Part shown: positions 6,564 to 14,450 of the stretch, piece by piece
Position numbering within the stretch: position 1 is the stretch's first letter
Layout: each line of letters opens with the position of its first letter
NCBI GenBank assembly: GCA_900757385.1
Contig: CAAENO010000075.1
Coordinates: 1-18,844 of the forward strand
Source of the DNA: an uncultured Collinsella sp.
GTDB taxonomy: Bacteria; Actinomycetota; Coriobacteriia; Coriobacteriales; Coriobacteriaceae
Length of the DNA stretch: 18,844 nt
Direction of reading: 5' to 3'
Translations under genes and position numbers: made by a program
The notes under the pieces: model-generated
The model's database searches: none
Seen by the model: only the letters and a program-made list of their open reading frames with translations
What the model was told of the DNA's origin: nothing

Positions 6564-7970
6564 ATGCCTCTTGCTGATGTCTTTAGCCTGCTCGTTTTGG
6601 GTCAGGGCAAATCCGGTCTCGATGTCGCCCGCTGGGCGCTGGCACATCCAGAGCGCGTAAGCGCCGTTACCGTGTATGGCGGCGGCACCTCTGAGCCCAA
6701 TGACGCCACGCGTGCGCTCGAGGCTGCCGGTGCGTCGTTTGTCTATGGGACCGAACAGGTCGAGGGCGCCTATGACGTATGCGTGACGTGCCCGGGCATC
6801 TCGGAGTTCTCGGGCTTCTTTAAGGCCGGGCGCGAGCATGCCGCCCAGATTATGGGTGAGCCCGAGTTTGCCTATCGCCTGTCGCCCGATAACTGGATTG
6901 CCATCACGGGCACCAACGGCAAGACGACCACCACGTCGCTGACCGATTATCTGCTCAAGGCTTCCGGTGAGGCCAGTGTAGCTGTCGGCAACATCGGTGA
7001 GCCGCCTATCAACGAGATTGACGGCCGAGCCCACAACGAGTGGTTTGTGGCTGAGCTCTCGAGCTATCAGATTGCTACGACCACCGAGCTCCACCCTCGC
7101 GTGGCGGTGCTGCTCAACATCACTCCCGACCACTTGGGCTGGCATAAGAGCCATAAGAACTATGCGCTTGCCAAGATCAAACTGTTTGACAATATGGTCG
7201 ATGACGATCTGGTGGTCGTCGACGTCGAAGACGCCGGCATTCACGAGTTCGATGAGTACATCTACACGCCGGGTCGTCGCATCTGCAAGGTTGCCTTTGA
7301 CGAGCCAGAGGGTGAGGATGTCGCCTTTGTGCGCGATGGCAAGATGATCGTGCGCCTGAAGGGCGTCGAGACCCCGCTCATCGCTACATCCGAGCTCAAG
7401 ATCTCGGGCCATCATAATGTTATCAATGCCCTGTGCGCTGCCACGGCTGTCCTGGCCGTCGGTGCCAATCCCGAGGGCATTTGCCGCGGTCTGGCCTCGT
7501 TCCAGCCGCTCGAGCACCGCGTGGAGCCGTGCGGCGAGATTGACGGAGTGCGCTACGTCAACGATTCCAAGGCGACCAACACCGACGCGGTCGAGAAGGC
7601 ACTGACGGCATTTCCCGATGACAACGTGATCTTGCTGCTCGGCGGCCACGATAAGGGCACGCCGCTCACGGACTTCGCGCGCGTCGTTATGGATAACGTG
7701 CGCTCGGTCGTCTGCTTTGGCGATGCGCGCGAGCGCTTTACCGCCGCTATGGACGAGGCCGATGTCGATGGCGATGTGGATATCGCCCAAGCGGATGACC
7801 TACGCGATGCCGTGGACGTTGCCCGTTCGCTGTCGAGCCGTGGCGACGTGATCTTACTTTCTCCTGCCTGCTCTTCGTTCGATGAGTTCTCGGGCTATGA
7901 GGAGCGCGGCCGCGTGTTTAAGGACTACGTGGCTCAGCTTGCCGCTGCAGCGAAATCGCAAATGGAATAG
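6564..7970 (+). CDS. murD: UDP-N-acetylmuramoylalanine--D-glutamate ligase MurD
   Basis: MurD adds D-glutamate to UDP-MurNAc-L-Ala in the cytoplasm. The 468-residue sequence begins with a Rossmann-like UDP-binding domain (LLVLGQGKSGLDVARW, 9-24), followed by the ATP P-loop TGTNGKTTT (115-123), VGNIGEPP (141-148), ELSSYQ (164-169) and NITPDHLGWH (185-194). A lysine in ALAKIKLF (201-208), probably K204, sits where the carbamylated lysine of the family is expected. The C-terminal domain contains NDSKATNTDAV and LLLGGHDKG. The ELSSYQ and TPDHLGWH motifs are diagnostic of MurD within the Mur ligases. The gene lies nine nt after mraY and nine nt before the probable ftsW start. Its ribosome binding site is poor, consistent with coupled translation. 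Confidence 0.96.
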   Translation: MPLADVFSLLVLGQGKSGLDVARWALAHPERVSAVTVYGGGTSEPNDATRALEAAGASFVYGTEQVEGAYDVCVTCPGISEFSGFFKAGREHAAQIMGEPEFAYRLSPDNWIAITGTNGKTTTTSLTDYLLKASGEASVAVGNIGEPPINEIDGRAHNEWFVAELSSYQIATTTELHPRVAVLLNITPDHLGWHKSHKNYALAKIKLFDNMVDDDLVVVDVEDAGIHEFDEYIYTPGRRICKVAFDEPEGEDVAFVRDGKMIVRLKGVETPLIATSELKISGHHNVINALCAATAVLAVGANPEGICRGLASFQPLEHRVEPCGEIDGVRYVNDSKATNTDAVEKALTAFPDDNVILLLGGHDKGTPLTDFARVVMDNVRSVVCFGDARERFTAAMDEADVDGDVDIAQADDLRDAVDVARSLSSRGDVILLSPACSSFDEFSGYEERGRVFKDYVAQLAAAAKSQME

Positions 7971-7979
7971 GGGTTGCCG

Positions 7980-9500
7980 GTGAGAGAGGAGAGCCCCCGA
8001 CAAGGTATGAGGAGGCCCGACTCGGACCGTGCTTCCTCGCGGCGTAGCACACCGCGTTCCGGTCGCGGCGGGCAGTCGTTTAGCGAACGCTATATTGCCG
8101 GCGTTCCCGCCCGCATCATGCGCCCCCGTCTGATATTTATGGCCTGCCTGTTTACTTTGGTGTGCTTTGGTCTGCTGATGGTGTACTCGGCGTCTTCGGT
8201 CGAGGCGCTGCACGAGAATGGCTCGGCGACGTTTTTCCTGGGTCGACAGGCCGCGTTTGCCGTGGTTGGTGTTCTGGCGCTGATTGCCATCGTGCGCGTT
8301 TTGCCGGACAGCTGGTTTGGGGAGGATGTGCTTAGGATCTTCCTTATCGGCATGATAGGGCTACTGTTTCTGGTGTTCTTGGTGGGCAGCGGCAGCCGTG
8401 GCGCCACGCGCTGGCTCAACATCGCCGGTATTCAGTTCCAGCCTTCCGAGTTTTTAAAGCCATTTGCCATTGCGTATTCGGCCATCATGCTTGATCGCTT
8501 CTTTTCGCCCGGTGGCAACATCAACGAATTCCTTCGCAAGATGGGCATCTACCTGGGTATTTCGCTCTTTCTGATCTTTATCCAGCCCGATTTCGGTACT
8601 GTCCTGATCATCCTGTTGACCCTCATGTGCATGGCGTTGTTTGCGGGTCTCGACCCCAGATTTATCATCGGCGTGCTAATCTTCGGCATTCTCGTGATCG
8701 TGATTGCACTTGTCGCAGAGCCGTACCGTATGGTGCGTATTCAGGTTGCCTTGAACCCTTGGGCTGACGAGTATGGTGACGGCTATCAGGCCACGCTTGC
8801 CATCATGGCCTTTGCCTCGGGCGGTCTGTTCGGCCGTGGCATCGGCAACTCAACCATGAAGTACTCGTATCTGCCCGAGGCGCACAATGACTACATCCTG
8901 GCCATCATTGGCGAGGAAGTCGGCTTTGTCGGAACCGTGCTGTTCTTCTTGGTGTTTGTGATGCTGATCTACTCGGCGTTTCGCATTGCCGAGCAGGCGA
9001 CCGATCGTCGGGGCGCGCTTATGGCGTCTGGCTCCGCGGTCATTCTCGCGGTGCAGTTTTTGATTAACGCGCTGGGCATCCTCAACGTGTTTCCCATGAC
9101 GGGCAAACCGTTGCCGTTTATTAGCTACGGCGGTTCATCGATTATTGTGTCGCTTATGCTTGCCGGTCTGATCCTGCGCGTTTCGTACGAGAGCGCCCGT
9201 CGCGATGAGTACGACCGTCGCCGCGAGAGCTTTGCCGTTATGGATGAGAGTACCGCCGGCGTAGCCCATGTGCGCGGTGAACGACCTTCGCGTAGCGGCT
9301 TTACCGTTCTGGATGGTTCTACATCCGAGCCGGCAGCTCGTCCACGTCCGCGGACGGCTCCGCAAGGTCGTCCTCAGCGCCCCAGCCCTCGCAGCGCGGG
9401 CGGCGGATATAATCGAATCGATTTGAACTCGGACCCGTCGGCGCGTCTACGCACCGACGACCAGGGACCGCGTGTACGAAGGGACTACCATGACCGATAA
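7980..9500 (+). CDS. ftsW: Septal peptidoglycan polymerase FtsW (SEDS family)
   Basis: FtsW is the SEDS glycosyltransferase that polymerises lipid II at the septum with FtsI. With the GTG at 7980 it has 506 residues: a basic N-tail (1-47), about ten membrane helices (50-402) and a hydrophilic tail of roughly 100 residues. SEDS signatures include GATRWLNIAGIQFQPSE (141-157), PEAHNDYILAIIGEE (299-313; the Asp at 304 matches the essential family Asp) and PFISYGGSS (379-387). GTG 7980 is chosen because AGGGG (7969-7973) lies six bases upstream; an in-frame TTG at 7974 (508 residues) and an ATG at 8007 are the alternatives. The C-tail holds two copies of an F-x-V-[ML]-D-x-S-T motif. RodA is a less likely reading, given its position between murD and murG. 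Confidence 0.95.
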   Translation: MREESPRQGMRRPDSDRASSRRSTPRSGRGGQSFSERYIAGVPARIMRPRLIFMACLFTLVCFGLLMVYSASSVEALHENGSATFFLGRQAAFAVVGVLALIAIVRVLPDSWFGEDVLRIFLIGMIGLLFLVFLVGSGSRGATRWLNIAGIQFQPSEFLKPFAIAYSAIMLDRFFSPGGNINEFLRKMGIYLGISLFLIFIQPDFGTVLIILLTLMCMALFAGLDPRFIIGVLIFGILVIVIALVAEPYRMVRIQVALNPWADEYGDGYQATLAIMAFASGGLFGRGIGNSTMKYSYLPEAHNDYILAIIGEEVGFVGTVLFFLVFVMLIYSAFRIAEQATDRRGALMASGSAVILAVQFLINALGILNVFPMTGKPLPFISYGGSSIIVSLMLAGLILRVSYESARRDEYDRRRESFAVMDESTAGVAHVRGERPSRSGFTVLDGSTSEPAARPRPRTAPQGRPQRPSPRSAGGGYNRIDLNSDPSARLRTDDQGPRVRRDYHDR

Positions 9501-10605
9501 GATGACCGTTGCTATTGCAGCCGGCGGCACGGCGGGACACATCAACCCCGCGCTCGCCTTGGCCGAAGAGCTGCGTGATCGTGGCCACCACGTTGTGTTC
9601 GTGGGCCAGTCACGCAAGCTCGAGGGTCGTCTGGTCCCCGAGGCTGGGTTTGATTTTGTGCCCATTACGGTCACGGGCTTCGACCGCTCCCGTCCTTGGA
9701 CGGCGCTGACCTCCCTGTGGCGTGTCAACAAGGCCAAGCGTTCGCTCACCAGTCATTTCTCAAAGGTCGGCAAGCCCGATGCCGCCATCGGTTTTGGTGC
9801 CTATGTCGAGGTTCCGCTGCTGGGGTGGTGCAAGGGCGCAGGCGTTCCGTATCTGCTGCATGAGCAGAACTCTGTTCCGGGCCTGGCCAACAAGATGATG
9901 AACTCCCACGCCGCCCGCGTGTGCATCTCGGTGCCGGCAGCGCGTTCGGTCTTTGAGCGCGAAGGTGACCCTGACCACGTGCTCATGACCGGCAACCCCG
10001 TACGTCGCTCGGTGATCGAGGGCGATCGCGCTCGCGGCCGCAAGGCACTTGGCGTTCCCGAGGACGCTACGCTGCTGCTCGTCTTTGGCGGTTCACTCGG
10101 CGCCCAGCACCTCAACGAGCGCGTGGCTTCGCTCAAAAACGAGCTGCTTTCGCGCAAGAACCTCTATGTGTTGCATTCGACGGGTGCCGACGGCTTTGAG
10201 GAGACCGAGCGCGCTTTGGCGCTGACGCTCGAGGAGGCGAAGCGTTACCGCGTCCAGCCTTACATCGACAACATGGGCGACATGCTGGCTGCTGCCGATT
10301 TGGTGCTATCGCGTTCGGGAGCATCGAGCGTGGCCGAGATCGCTGCGCTCGCCGTGCCTTCGGTGCTCGTGCCGTACCCGCATGCGACGGCCGACCACCA
10401 AACCACCAATGCCCGTTATCTGGTCGACGCCGGGGCCGGCGTGCTCTGCGCCGATGCCGATATCGACGGTTCTGCCTTTGCCGATGAGCTGCTGCACCTG
10501 GTCGATGACGCGGCGGCGCGCGACGCCATGCGTCAGGCGGCGCGTGGTCTGGCTCAGGATAGAGCCGCCGCTCTTCTGGCGGATGCAGTAGAGGGTTTGC
10601 GTTAG
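9490..10605 (+). CDS. murG: UDP-GlcNAc:undecaprenyl-pyrophosphoryl-MurNAc-pentapeptide GlcNAc transferase MurG
   Basis: MurG is the membrane-associated GT-B glycosyltransferase that converts lipid I to lipid II. The 371 residues show the N-terminal glycine loop GGTAGHINPA (12-21), LLHEQNSVPGLANK (122-135), TGNPVR (167-172), the second glycine loop FGGSLGAQ (199-206) and the nucleotide-sugar region RSGASSVAE (275-283) with PYPHATADHQ (295-304). GFGAYVEVP (101-109) differs from the more usual GFGGYVSGP; substitution of the second glycine and of the S-G is a lineage-type variation. ATG 9490 is preferred over an in-frame GTG at 9472 because GAAGGGA (9478-9484) is well placed for it. That start overlaps the ftsW end by 11 nt, implying coupled translation. 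A 97-nt gap then separates it from murC. Confidence 0.96.
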   Translation: MTDKMTVAIAAGGTAGHINPALALAEELRDRGHHVVFVGQSRKLEGRLVPEAGFDFVPITVTGFDRSRPWTALTSLWRVNKAKRSLTSHFSKVGKPDAAIGFGAYVEVPLLGWCKGAGVPYLLHEQNSVPGLANKMMNSHAARVCISVPAARSVFEREGDPDHVLMTGNPVRRSVIEGDRARGRKALGVPEDATLLLVFGGSLGAQHLNERVASLKNELLSRKNLYVLHSTGADGFEETERALALTLEEAKRYRVQPYIDNMGDMLAAADLVLSRSGASSVAEIAALAVPSVLVPYPHATADHQTTNARYLVDAGAGVLCADADIDGSAFADELLHLVDDAAARDAMRQAARGLAQDRAAALLADAVEGLR

Positions 10606-10702
10606 TTAGACGGGATATCTTCGGTCGCCCTCGCGCTGATGCGGTAGGTGCGGTACAGTTAACGGGTTACAGGCAGTGTTTACGCAAGGAGTACACGAGC
10701 AC

Positions 10703-12121
10703 ATGGCTGATTCCCAGACTGCAACCTCCGCGCCCGAGTTTAAGAGCGCCCACTTTATCGGTATCGGCGGCGCCGGCATGAGCGGCATCGCCCTCGTTCT
10801 GCACGAGCGCGGTTATGCCGTTACCGGCTCCGACCTTAAGACGTCACGTTATATCCGCCAGCTTACCCGCGCTGGTGTGAAGGTGCATGTGGGCCATGAG
10901 GCCGCCACGATCGACGAGGTCAAGCCCGACGTGGTTGTTGTCTCCACCGCTATTCCGGAGTCCAACCCTGAACTCGTGCGCGCTCGCGAGCTTGGTATTC
11001 CCGTGTGGCCCCGTGCCAAGATGCTCTCTGCTTTGGGTCACGGCTACACCACCGTCGCTGTTGCCGGCACGCATGGCAAGACCACCACGTCTTCGATGTG
11101 TGCCACCATGCTCGACCGCATGGGTCTGGATCCGAGCTTCCTGATCGGTGGCATCGTCGAGGGCTATGACACGAACGGCAAGAACGGCTCGGGAGACTAC
11201 TTTGTCGCCGAGGCCGACGAGTCCGACAGCTCCTTCCTGTTCCTGAACCCCAACGTAGTCATTGTGACCAACGTCGAGGCCGACCACCTCGATCACTACT
11301 CGGGTATCGAGGAGATCGAGGCAACTTTCGCCAAATTCATGAGCCTGGTGGGCGAGGACGGCACCGTCATCGTCTGCGGTGAGGACCCGCATCTGGTCGA
11401 GCTCGCCAAGTCGACGGGCCGTCACGTGCTTTCCTACGGCTTTGCCGAGAGCAACGACATCGTCTGCATGCACCCGGATGTCAAGGGCATCCAGAGTGAC
11501 TTTATCGTTCGCTTTGAGGACGGCACTGAGCGCGCTGTGGAGATCAAGAGCAATCCCGGTCGCCACAACATGCTCAACGCCACGGCGGTGCTCACCGTCG
11601 CCCATGTCCTGGGCCTTGACATCGACGCCGCCGCCAAGGCGCTCTCGAGCTTTGAGGGCGTCCGCCGTCGCTTTACCCACGTGGGCGATATCGATGGCAT
11701 CACCGTGGTCGATGATTACGGCCATCACCCCACCGAGATCAAGGCGACGCTTGCTGCCGCTTCGTCGCTGGGTTACAAGCACGTCGACGTCGTGTTCCAG
11801 CCGCACCGCTATTCGCGCCTGCAGGCCCTGTGCGACGACTTTGCCGATGCATTTGCCAATGCCGATAAACTGCTGCTGATTGATGTGTTCTCGGCTGGCG
11901 AGATGCCCATTCCGGGTGTCACCTCTAAGATGCTCGCCGATACCGTGCGCGCCAAGCATCCTGGCAAGGAGGTCGTGTACTGCTCCAGCCGTCTTGAGCT
12001 CAATCAGGAGCTCGAGCAGATGGTGGGCGAGGGCGACCTGCTGCTCACCATGGGTGCCGGCGACGTTACGACCGTCGGTCCCGAGTTCATTGAGTATCTG
12101 ACTGCCAAGAAAGACGCTTAA
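10703..12121 (+). CDS. murC: UDP-N-acetylmuramate--L-alanine ligase MurC
   Basis: MurC attaches the first amino acid, L-alanine, to UDP-MurNAc in an ATP-dependent reaction. The 472-residue protein has FIGIGGAGMSG (18-28) in its UDP-binding domain, the P-loop GTHGKTTT (122-129), AEADESDSS (169-177), TNVEADHLDHY (189-199) and, in the C-terminal domain, DDYGHHPTEI and FQPHRYSR. The GTHGKTTT and DHLDHY forms are typical of MurC. ATG 10703 is chosen because AAGGAG (10686-10691) lies 11 bases upstream; an in-frame GTG at 10676 has no site. The 97-nt gap after murG is large for this cluster and contains TACAGT (10654-10659), but no matching -35, so an internal promoter is possible and unproven. murB starts five nt after its stop. 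Confidence 0.96.
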   Translation: MADSQTATSAPEFKSAHFIGIGGAGMSGIALVLHERGYAVTGSDLKTSRYIRQLTRAGVKVHVGHEAATIDEVKPDVVVVSTAIPESNPELVRARELGIPVWPRAKMLSALGHGYTTVAVAGTHGKTTTSSMCATMLDRMGLDPSFLIGGIVEGYDTNGKNGSGDYFVAEADESDSSFLFLNPNVVIVTNVEADHLDHYSGIEEIEATFAKFMSLVGEDGTVIVCGEDPHLVELAKSTGRHVLSYGFAESNDIVCMHPDVKGIQSDFIVRFEDGTERAVEIKSNPGRHNMLNATAVLTVAHVLGLDIDAAAKALSSFEGVRRRFTHVGDIDGITVVDDYGHHPTEIKATLAAASSLGYKHVDVVFQPHRYSRLQALCDDFADAFANADKLLLIDVFSAGEMPIPGVTSKMLADTVRAKHPGKEVVYCSSRLELNQELEQMVGEGDLLLTMGAGDVTTVGPEFIEYLTAKKDA

Positions 12122-12126
12122 GTCTA

Positions 12127-13038
12127 ATGGGTCTGTTTAACGCCGTCATGGCGCTCTCGGGCATGATCGACACGGATGTGATCGAGGACGAGCGCCTTGC
12201 GCGTCATACGAGCTATCGTATCGGCGGCAAGGCCGACCTCTTTGTGACGTGCCATAGCTATCATGCCCTCCGCCGCGCCGTGGCGGTGCTCGATCGCGAG
12301 CAGGTGCCGTGGGTCATCATCGGCAAGGGCTCCAATCTGCTGGTTGCCGATGGCGGTTATCGCGGTGCCGTCATTTCGCTCGGACGTGAGTTCCAGCGCA
12401 CGGTTGTTGCCGATGACGGTTGTACGCTGACGGTCGGTGCGGGCGTGATGTTTGCGCGCCTGGTCAACGATGCCCTGTCGCGTAGCCTCTCGGGCCTTGA
12501 GTTTGCCGTTGGCATTCCTGGTTCGGTCGGCGGTGCGATATCTATGAATGCCGGCACGCGGACCGAGTGGATTGGCTCGCTGGTTGAGGATGTCGTAACG
12601 TTTGACCCGGCATCCGGTATCAAGCATTATGCGGGGTCCGAGATCTCTTGGGGCTACCGCGAATGTAGCCTTCCCCGCAATGAGATCATCCTCGAGTGCG
12701 TGCTCAAGCTTAAACCGGCGCCCAAGGCCGACATTCGCGAGCGCATGGAGCGGTACCTGACGAGGCGCAAGCGTACGCAGCCCATGGGTCGCGCATCCTG
12801 CGGGTCTGTCTTTCGCAACCCGCCCGATGCGAGTGTGGGCAAGCTTATCGAGGATTGTGGATTAAAGGGTTTTTCGATTGGCGGCGCGGAAGTTTCGCCC
12901 GTTCACGCTAATTTTATCGTTAATAACGGAACTGCCTCGGCCGATGACGTTGCCGCGGTTATCAGACATGTGCACGGAAAGGTGAGGGAGGCGTATGGCA
13001 TCGAGCTCAGACCGGAAGTTAAATTCCTCGGCTTCTAG
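12127..13038 (+). CDS. murB: UDP-N-acetylenolpyruvoylglucosamine reductase MurB
   Basis: MurB is the FAD enzyme that uses NADPH to reduce UDP-GlcNAc-enolpyruvate to UDP-MurNAc. The 303 residues carry HTSYRIGGKAD (27-37), the FAD-binding GKGSNLLV (66-73) and GIPGSVGGAISMNAG (129-143), GYR (176-178), and the catalytic-serine motif CGSVFRNPP (225-233; Ser227 probable proton donor). SPVHANFIVN (257-266) and a C-terminal Glu in RPEVKF (E297) complete the active site. The length fits the type II (Gram-positive) form. The ATG at 12127 has a weak ribosome binding site; in-frame ATGs at 12148 and 12163 exist, but the longer N-terminus aligns better with Gram-positive homologues. The last 44 nt overlap ftsQ in another frame, including the E297 codon (13015-13017). 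Confidence 0.95.
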   Translation: MGLFNAVMALSGMIDTDVIEDERLARHTSYRIGGKADLFVTCHSYHALRRAVAVLDREQVPWVIIGKGSNLLVADGGYRGAVISLGREFQRTVVADDGCTLTVGAGVMFARLVNDALSRSLSGLEFAVGIPGSVGGAISMNAGTRTEWIGSLVEDVVTFDPASGIKHYAGSEISWGYRECSLPRNEIILECVLKLKPAPKADIRERMERYLTRRKRTQPMGRASCGSVFRNPPDASVGKLIEDCGLKGFSIGGAEVSPVHANFIVNNGTASADDVAAVIRHVHGKVREAYGIELRPEVKFLGF

Positions 13039-14251
13039 AGCATCGAAACCCACCTTCCGCCGCGCCGGAGGGCGTTCCGGCGCGCCTGCCAAACCTCAAC
13101 GCAATACCGTCGCGCACTCTAAGTCTGTCGGGCATGCTCGACAGACCAGTCGTCCGGTCGTCGGCTCGCAGCTCGGTAATCGTCCGGCCGCAAAAAAGTC
13201 CTCGCGTCCCTCGGTGACGTCAAAGCCTGTTATGGGCGCCAAGCCTGCCCGTCCCATGGCAGCTCCCAAGCCCTCGACGGGAACTAAAGCGGCGCGTCCA
13301 GGTCGCACGCTGGGCGCATCGAAACCGCGCTCGCTGACATCGGTGCCGGCTACCGCCAAGAAGCCTTCGAGTAAAAAAGGTTTCAACCCGTTATCTTCAC
13401 TTGGAGCGATGGCAAATAAAACATCAGATGCCGCTTCTGTCGTTACAGGCAAAGGCAAAATCGTGGGCGGCGTTCTGGCCGTCTTGGTCGTGCTCGTCGT
13501 CGTTGCCATCGTGGTGATCAACTCTGGACTGTTTACTGCCACTGATATTCAGATTCAAGGCAGCGAGCATGTGACGAAGCACGATGCTATCCAGCTGATC
13601 GACTTGCCCGAGGGAACGTCGCTTTTTAACGTCGATCCCGACCAGATTACCGAGGATCTCAAGCAGAACCCGTGGGTTTCGGGCGTGGATGTCCAGCGCC
13701 AGTTTCCCCATACGCTTATCATCACGCCGACGGAGCGTAAAGTTATCGCCATTGCGTATATCAGCTCCGACGACCTTGCCTGGGCTATCGGAGACGATGA
13801 CACCTGGATCGCCCCGCTGTCGACGTCGGTCGAAGTGGACGACCAGGGCAACGTCATCACGACAGGGCAGGGCTCAAATACCTTGACCGGAATCGATGCC
13901 GCGCTGGCGCTCGCCAAGCATTATGGCGCGGTGTTATTGACTGATGTCTCGGCGGATGTCGCTCCGGTTTCCGGCCAGGCGGTGAACTCCAAAGCCGTTA
14001 AGGCCGGCCTGGATTATGTGCGTGGTTTTTCGAGCGAGTTCTTGGGACAAGTCAAGGATATTTCCACGCCTTCGGTCGAAGCCATCTCGGCAAACCTCAA
14101 TAACGGCATTGAGGTGTCGCTGGGCGATTCGGACGATATCGCCAAGAAGGAACGCGTAGTCACCAAGTTGCTTTCGCAGGTAGAGGGCGTAACGTATATC
14201 AATGTGCGCTCTCCGGGCAACTACACATTTAGGAATGCTCCGACCTCGTAG
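12995..14251 (+). CDS. ftsQ: Cell division protein FtsQ/DivIB (POTRA domain)
   Basis: FtsQ/DivIB is a bitopic division protein that links FtsL-FtsB to the septal synthase. The 418-residue product has a very long, basic cytoplasmic tail rich in Ala, Pro, Ser, Lys and Arg (1-155), one membrane helix (about 156-176) and a POTRA domain beginning at about 183 (IQIQGSEHVTKHDAI, 185-199; LPEGTSLFNVD, 204-214). The sequence PWVSGVDVQRQFPHTLIITPTERK (226-249) fits the end of the POTRA fold and the start of the beta domain. AGGTGAGGGAGG (12980-12991) gives a strong ribosome binding site for ATG 12995, inside the murB end. The 44-nt overlap is unusually long for this cluster. Low-complexity KP/RP repeats mark the tail; typical homologues have shorter ones. 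It is the last gene before the ftsZ leader. Confidence 0.92.
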   Translation: MASSSDRKLNSSASRASKPTFRRAGGRSGAPAKPQRNTVAHSKSVGHARQTSRPVVGSQLGNRPAAKKSSRPSVTSKPVMGAKPARPMAAPKPSTGTKAARPGRTLGASKPRSLTSVPATAKKPSSKKGFNPLSSLGAMANKTSDAASVVTGKGKIVGGVLAVLVVLVVVAIVVINSGLFTATDIQIQGSEHVTKHDAIQLIDLPEGTSLFNVDPDQITEDLKQNPWVSGVDVQRQFPHTLIITPTERKVIAIAYISSDDLAWAIGDDDTWIAPLSTSVEVDDQGNVITTGQGSNTLTGIDAALALAKHYGAVLLTDVSADVAPVSGQAVNSKAVKAGLDYVRGFSSEFLGQVKDISTPSVEAISANLNNGIEVSLGDSDDIAKKERVVTKLLSQVEGVTYINVRSPGNYTFRNAPTS

Positions 14252-14305
14252 CGCTGGTTGATGCTTTGTTGAGGGGCCATACCACGCCGTTTATCTGGTT
14301 TGTTT

Positions 14306-14415
14306 GGTTTTCACGGTCAATTATTTGACTGATACGTTCATAATGTGCAAACATAATACGGTTTACCTTTGCATTTACTTTCAACCTGAAGGTTAATGTG
14401 CGCAGGGGTCGACCC
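14306..14415 (+). promoter_or_regulatory. ftsZ upstream region: candidate promoter(s) and palindromes
   Basis: The 199 nt between ftsQ (ends 14251) and ftsZ (starts 14451) is markedly AT-richer than its surroundings. GTCAAT (14316-14321), 17 bp, CATAAT (14339-14344) is one -35/-10 pair with a weak -35. TTGACT (14325-14330), 21 bp, CATAAT (14352-14357) is another, with a good -35 but too long a spacer. Downstream are two symmetric sites: AACCT-GA-AGGTT (14383-14394) and the perfect palindrome GGGTCGACCC (14406-14415), either of which could bind a regulator. Separate ftsZ promoters are common in dcw clusters, but these elements are read by eye only. No terminator is visible after ftsQ, so read-through from upstream probably also reaches ftsZ. 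Confidence 0.5.
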
Positions 14416-14450
14416 ATGCTATGGCTATAACCTTTGTTCGGAGGACCGAC

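Noticed and set aside
5898..7790. Long open frame on the - strand opposite mraY and murD (630 codons)
   Set aside because: Same reasons: it is antisense to two well-recognised enzymes and explained by codon bias in GC-rich genes.
10606..10702. Internal promoter before murC
   Set aside because: TACAGT (10654-10659) resembles a -10 element, but no -35 is found at 16-18 bp, so I do not list it as a feature.
10844..11959. Long open frame on the - strand opposite murC (371 codons)
   Set aside because: It lies entirely inside murC, with no motif and His/Gly/Arg-rich composition, so it is a codon-bias shadow.
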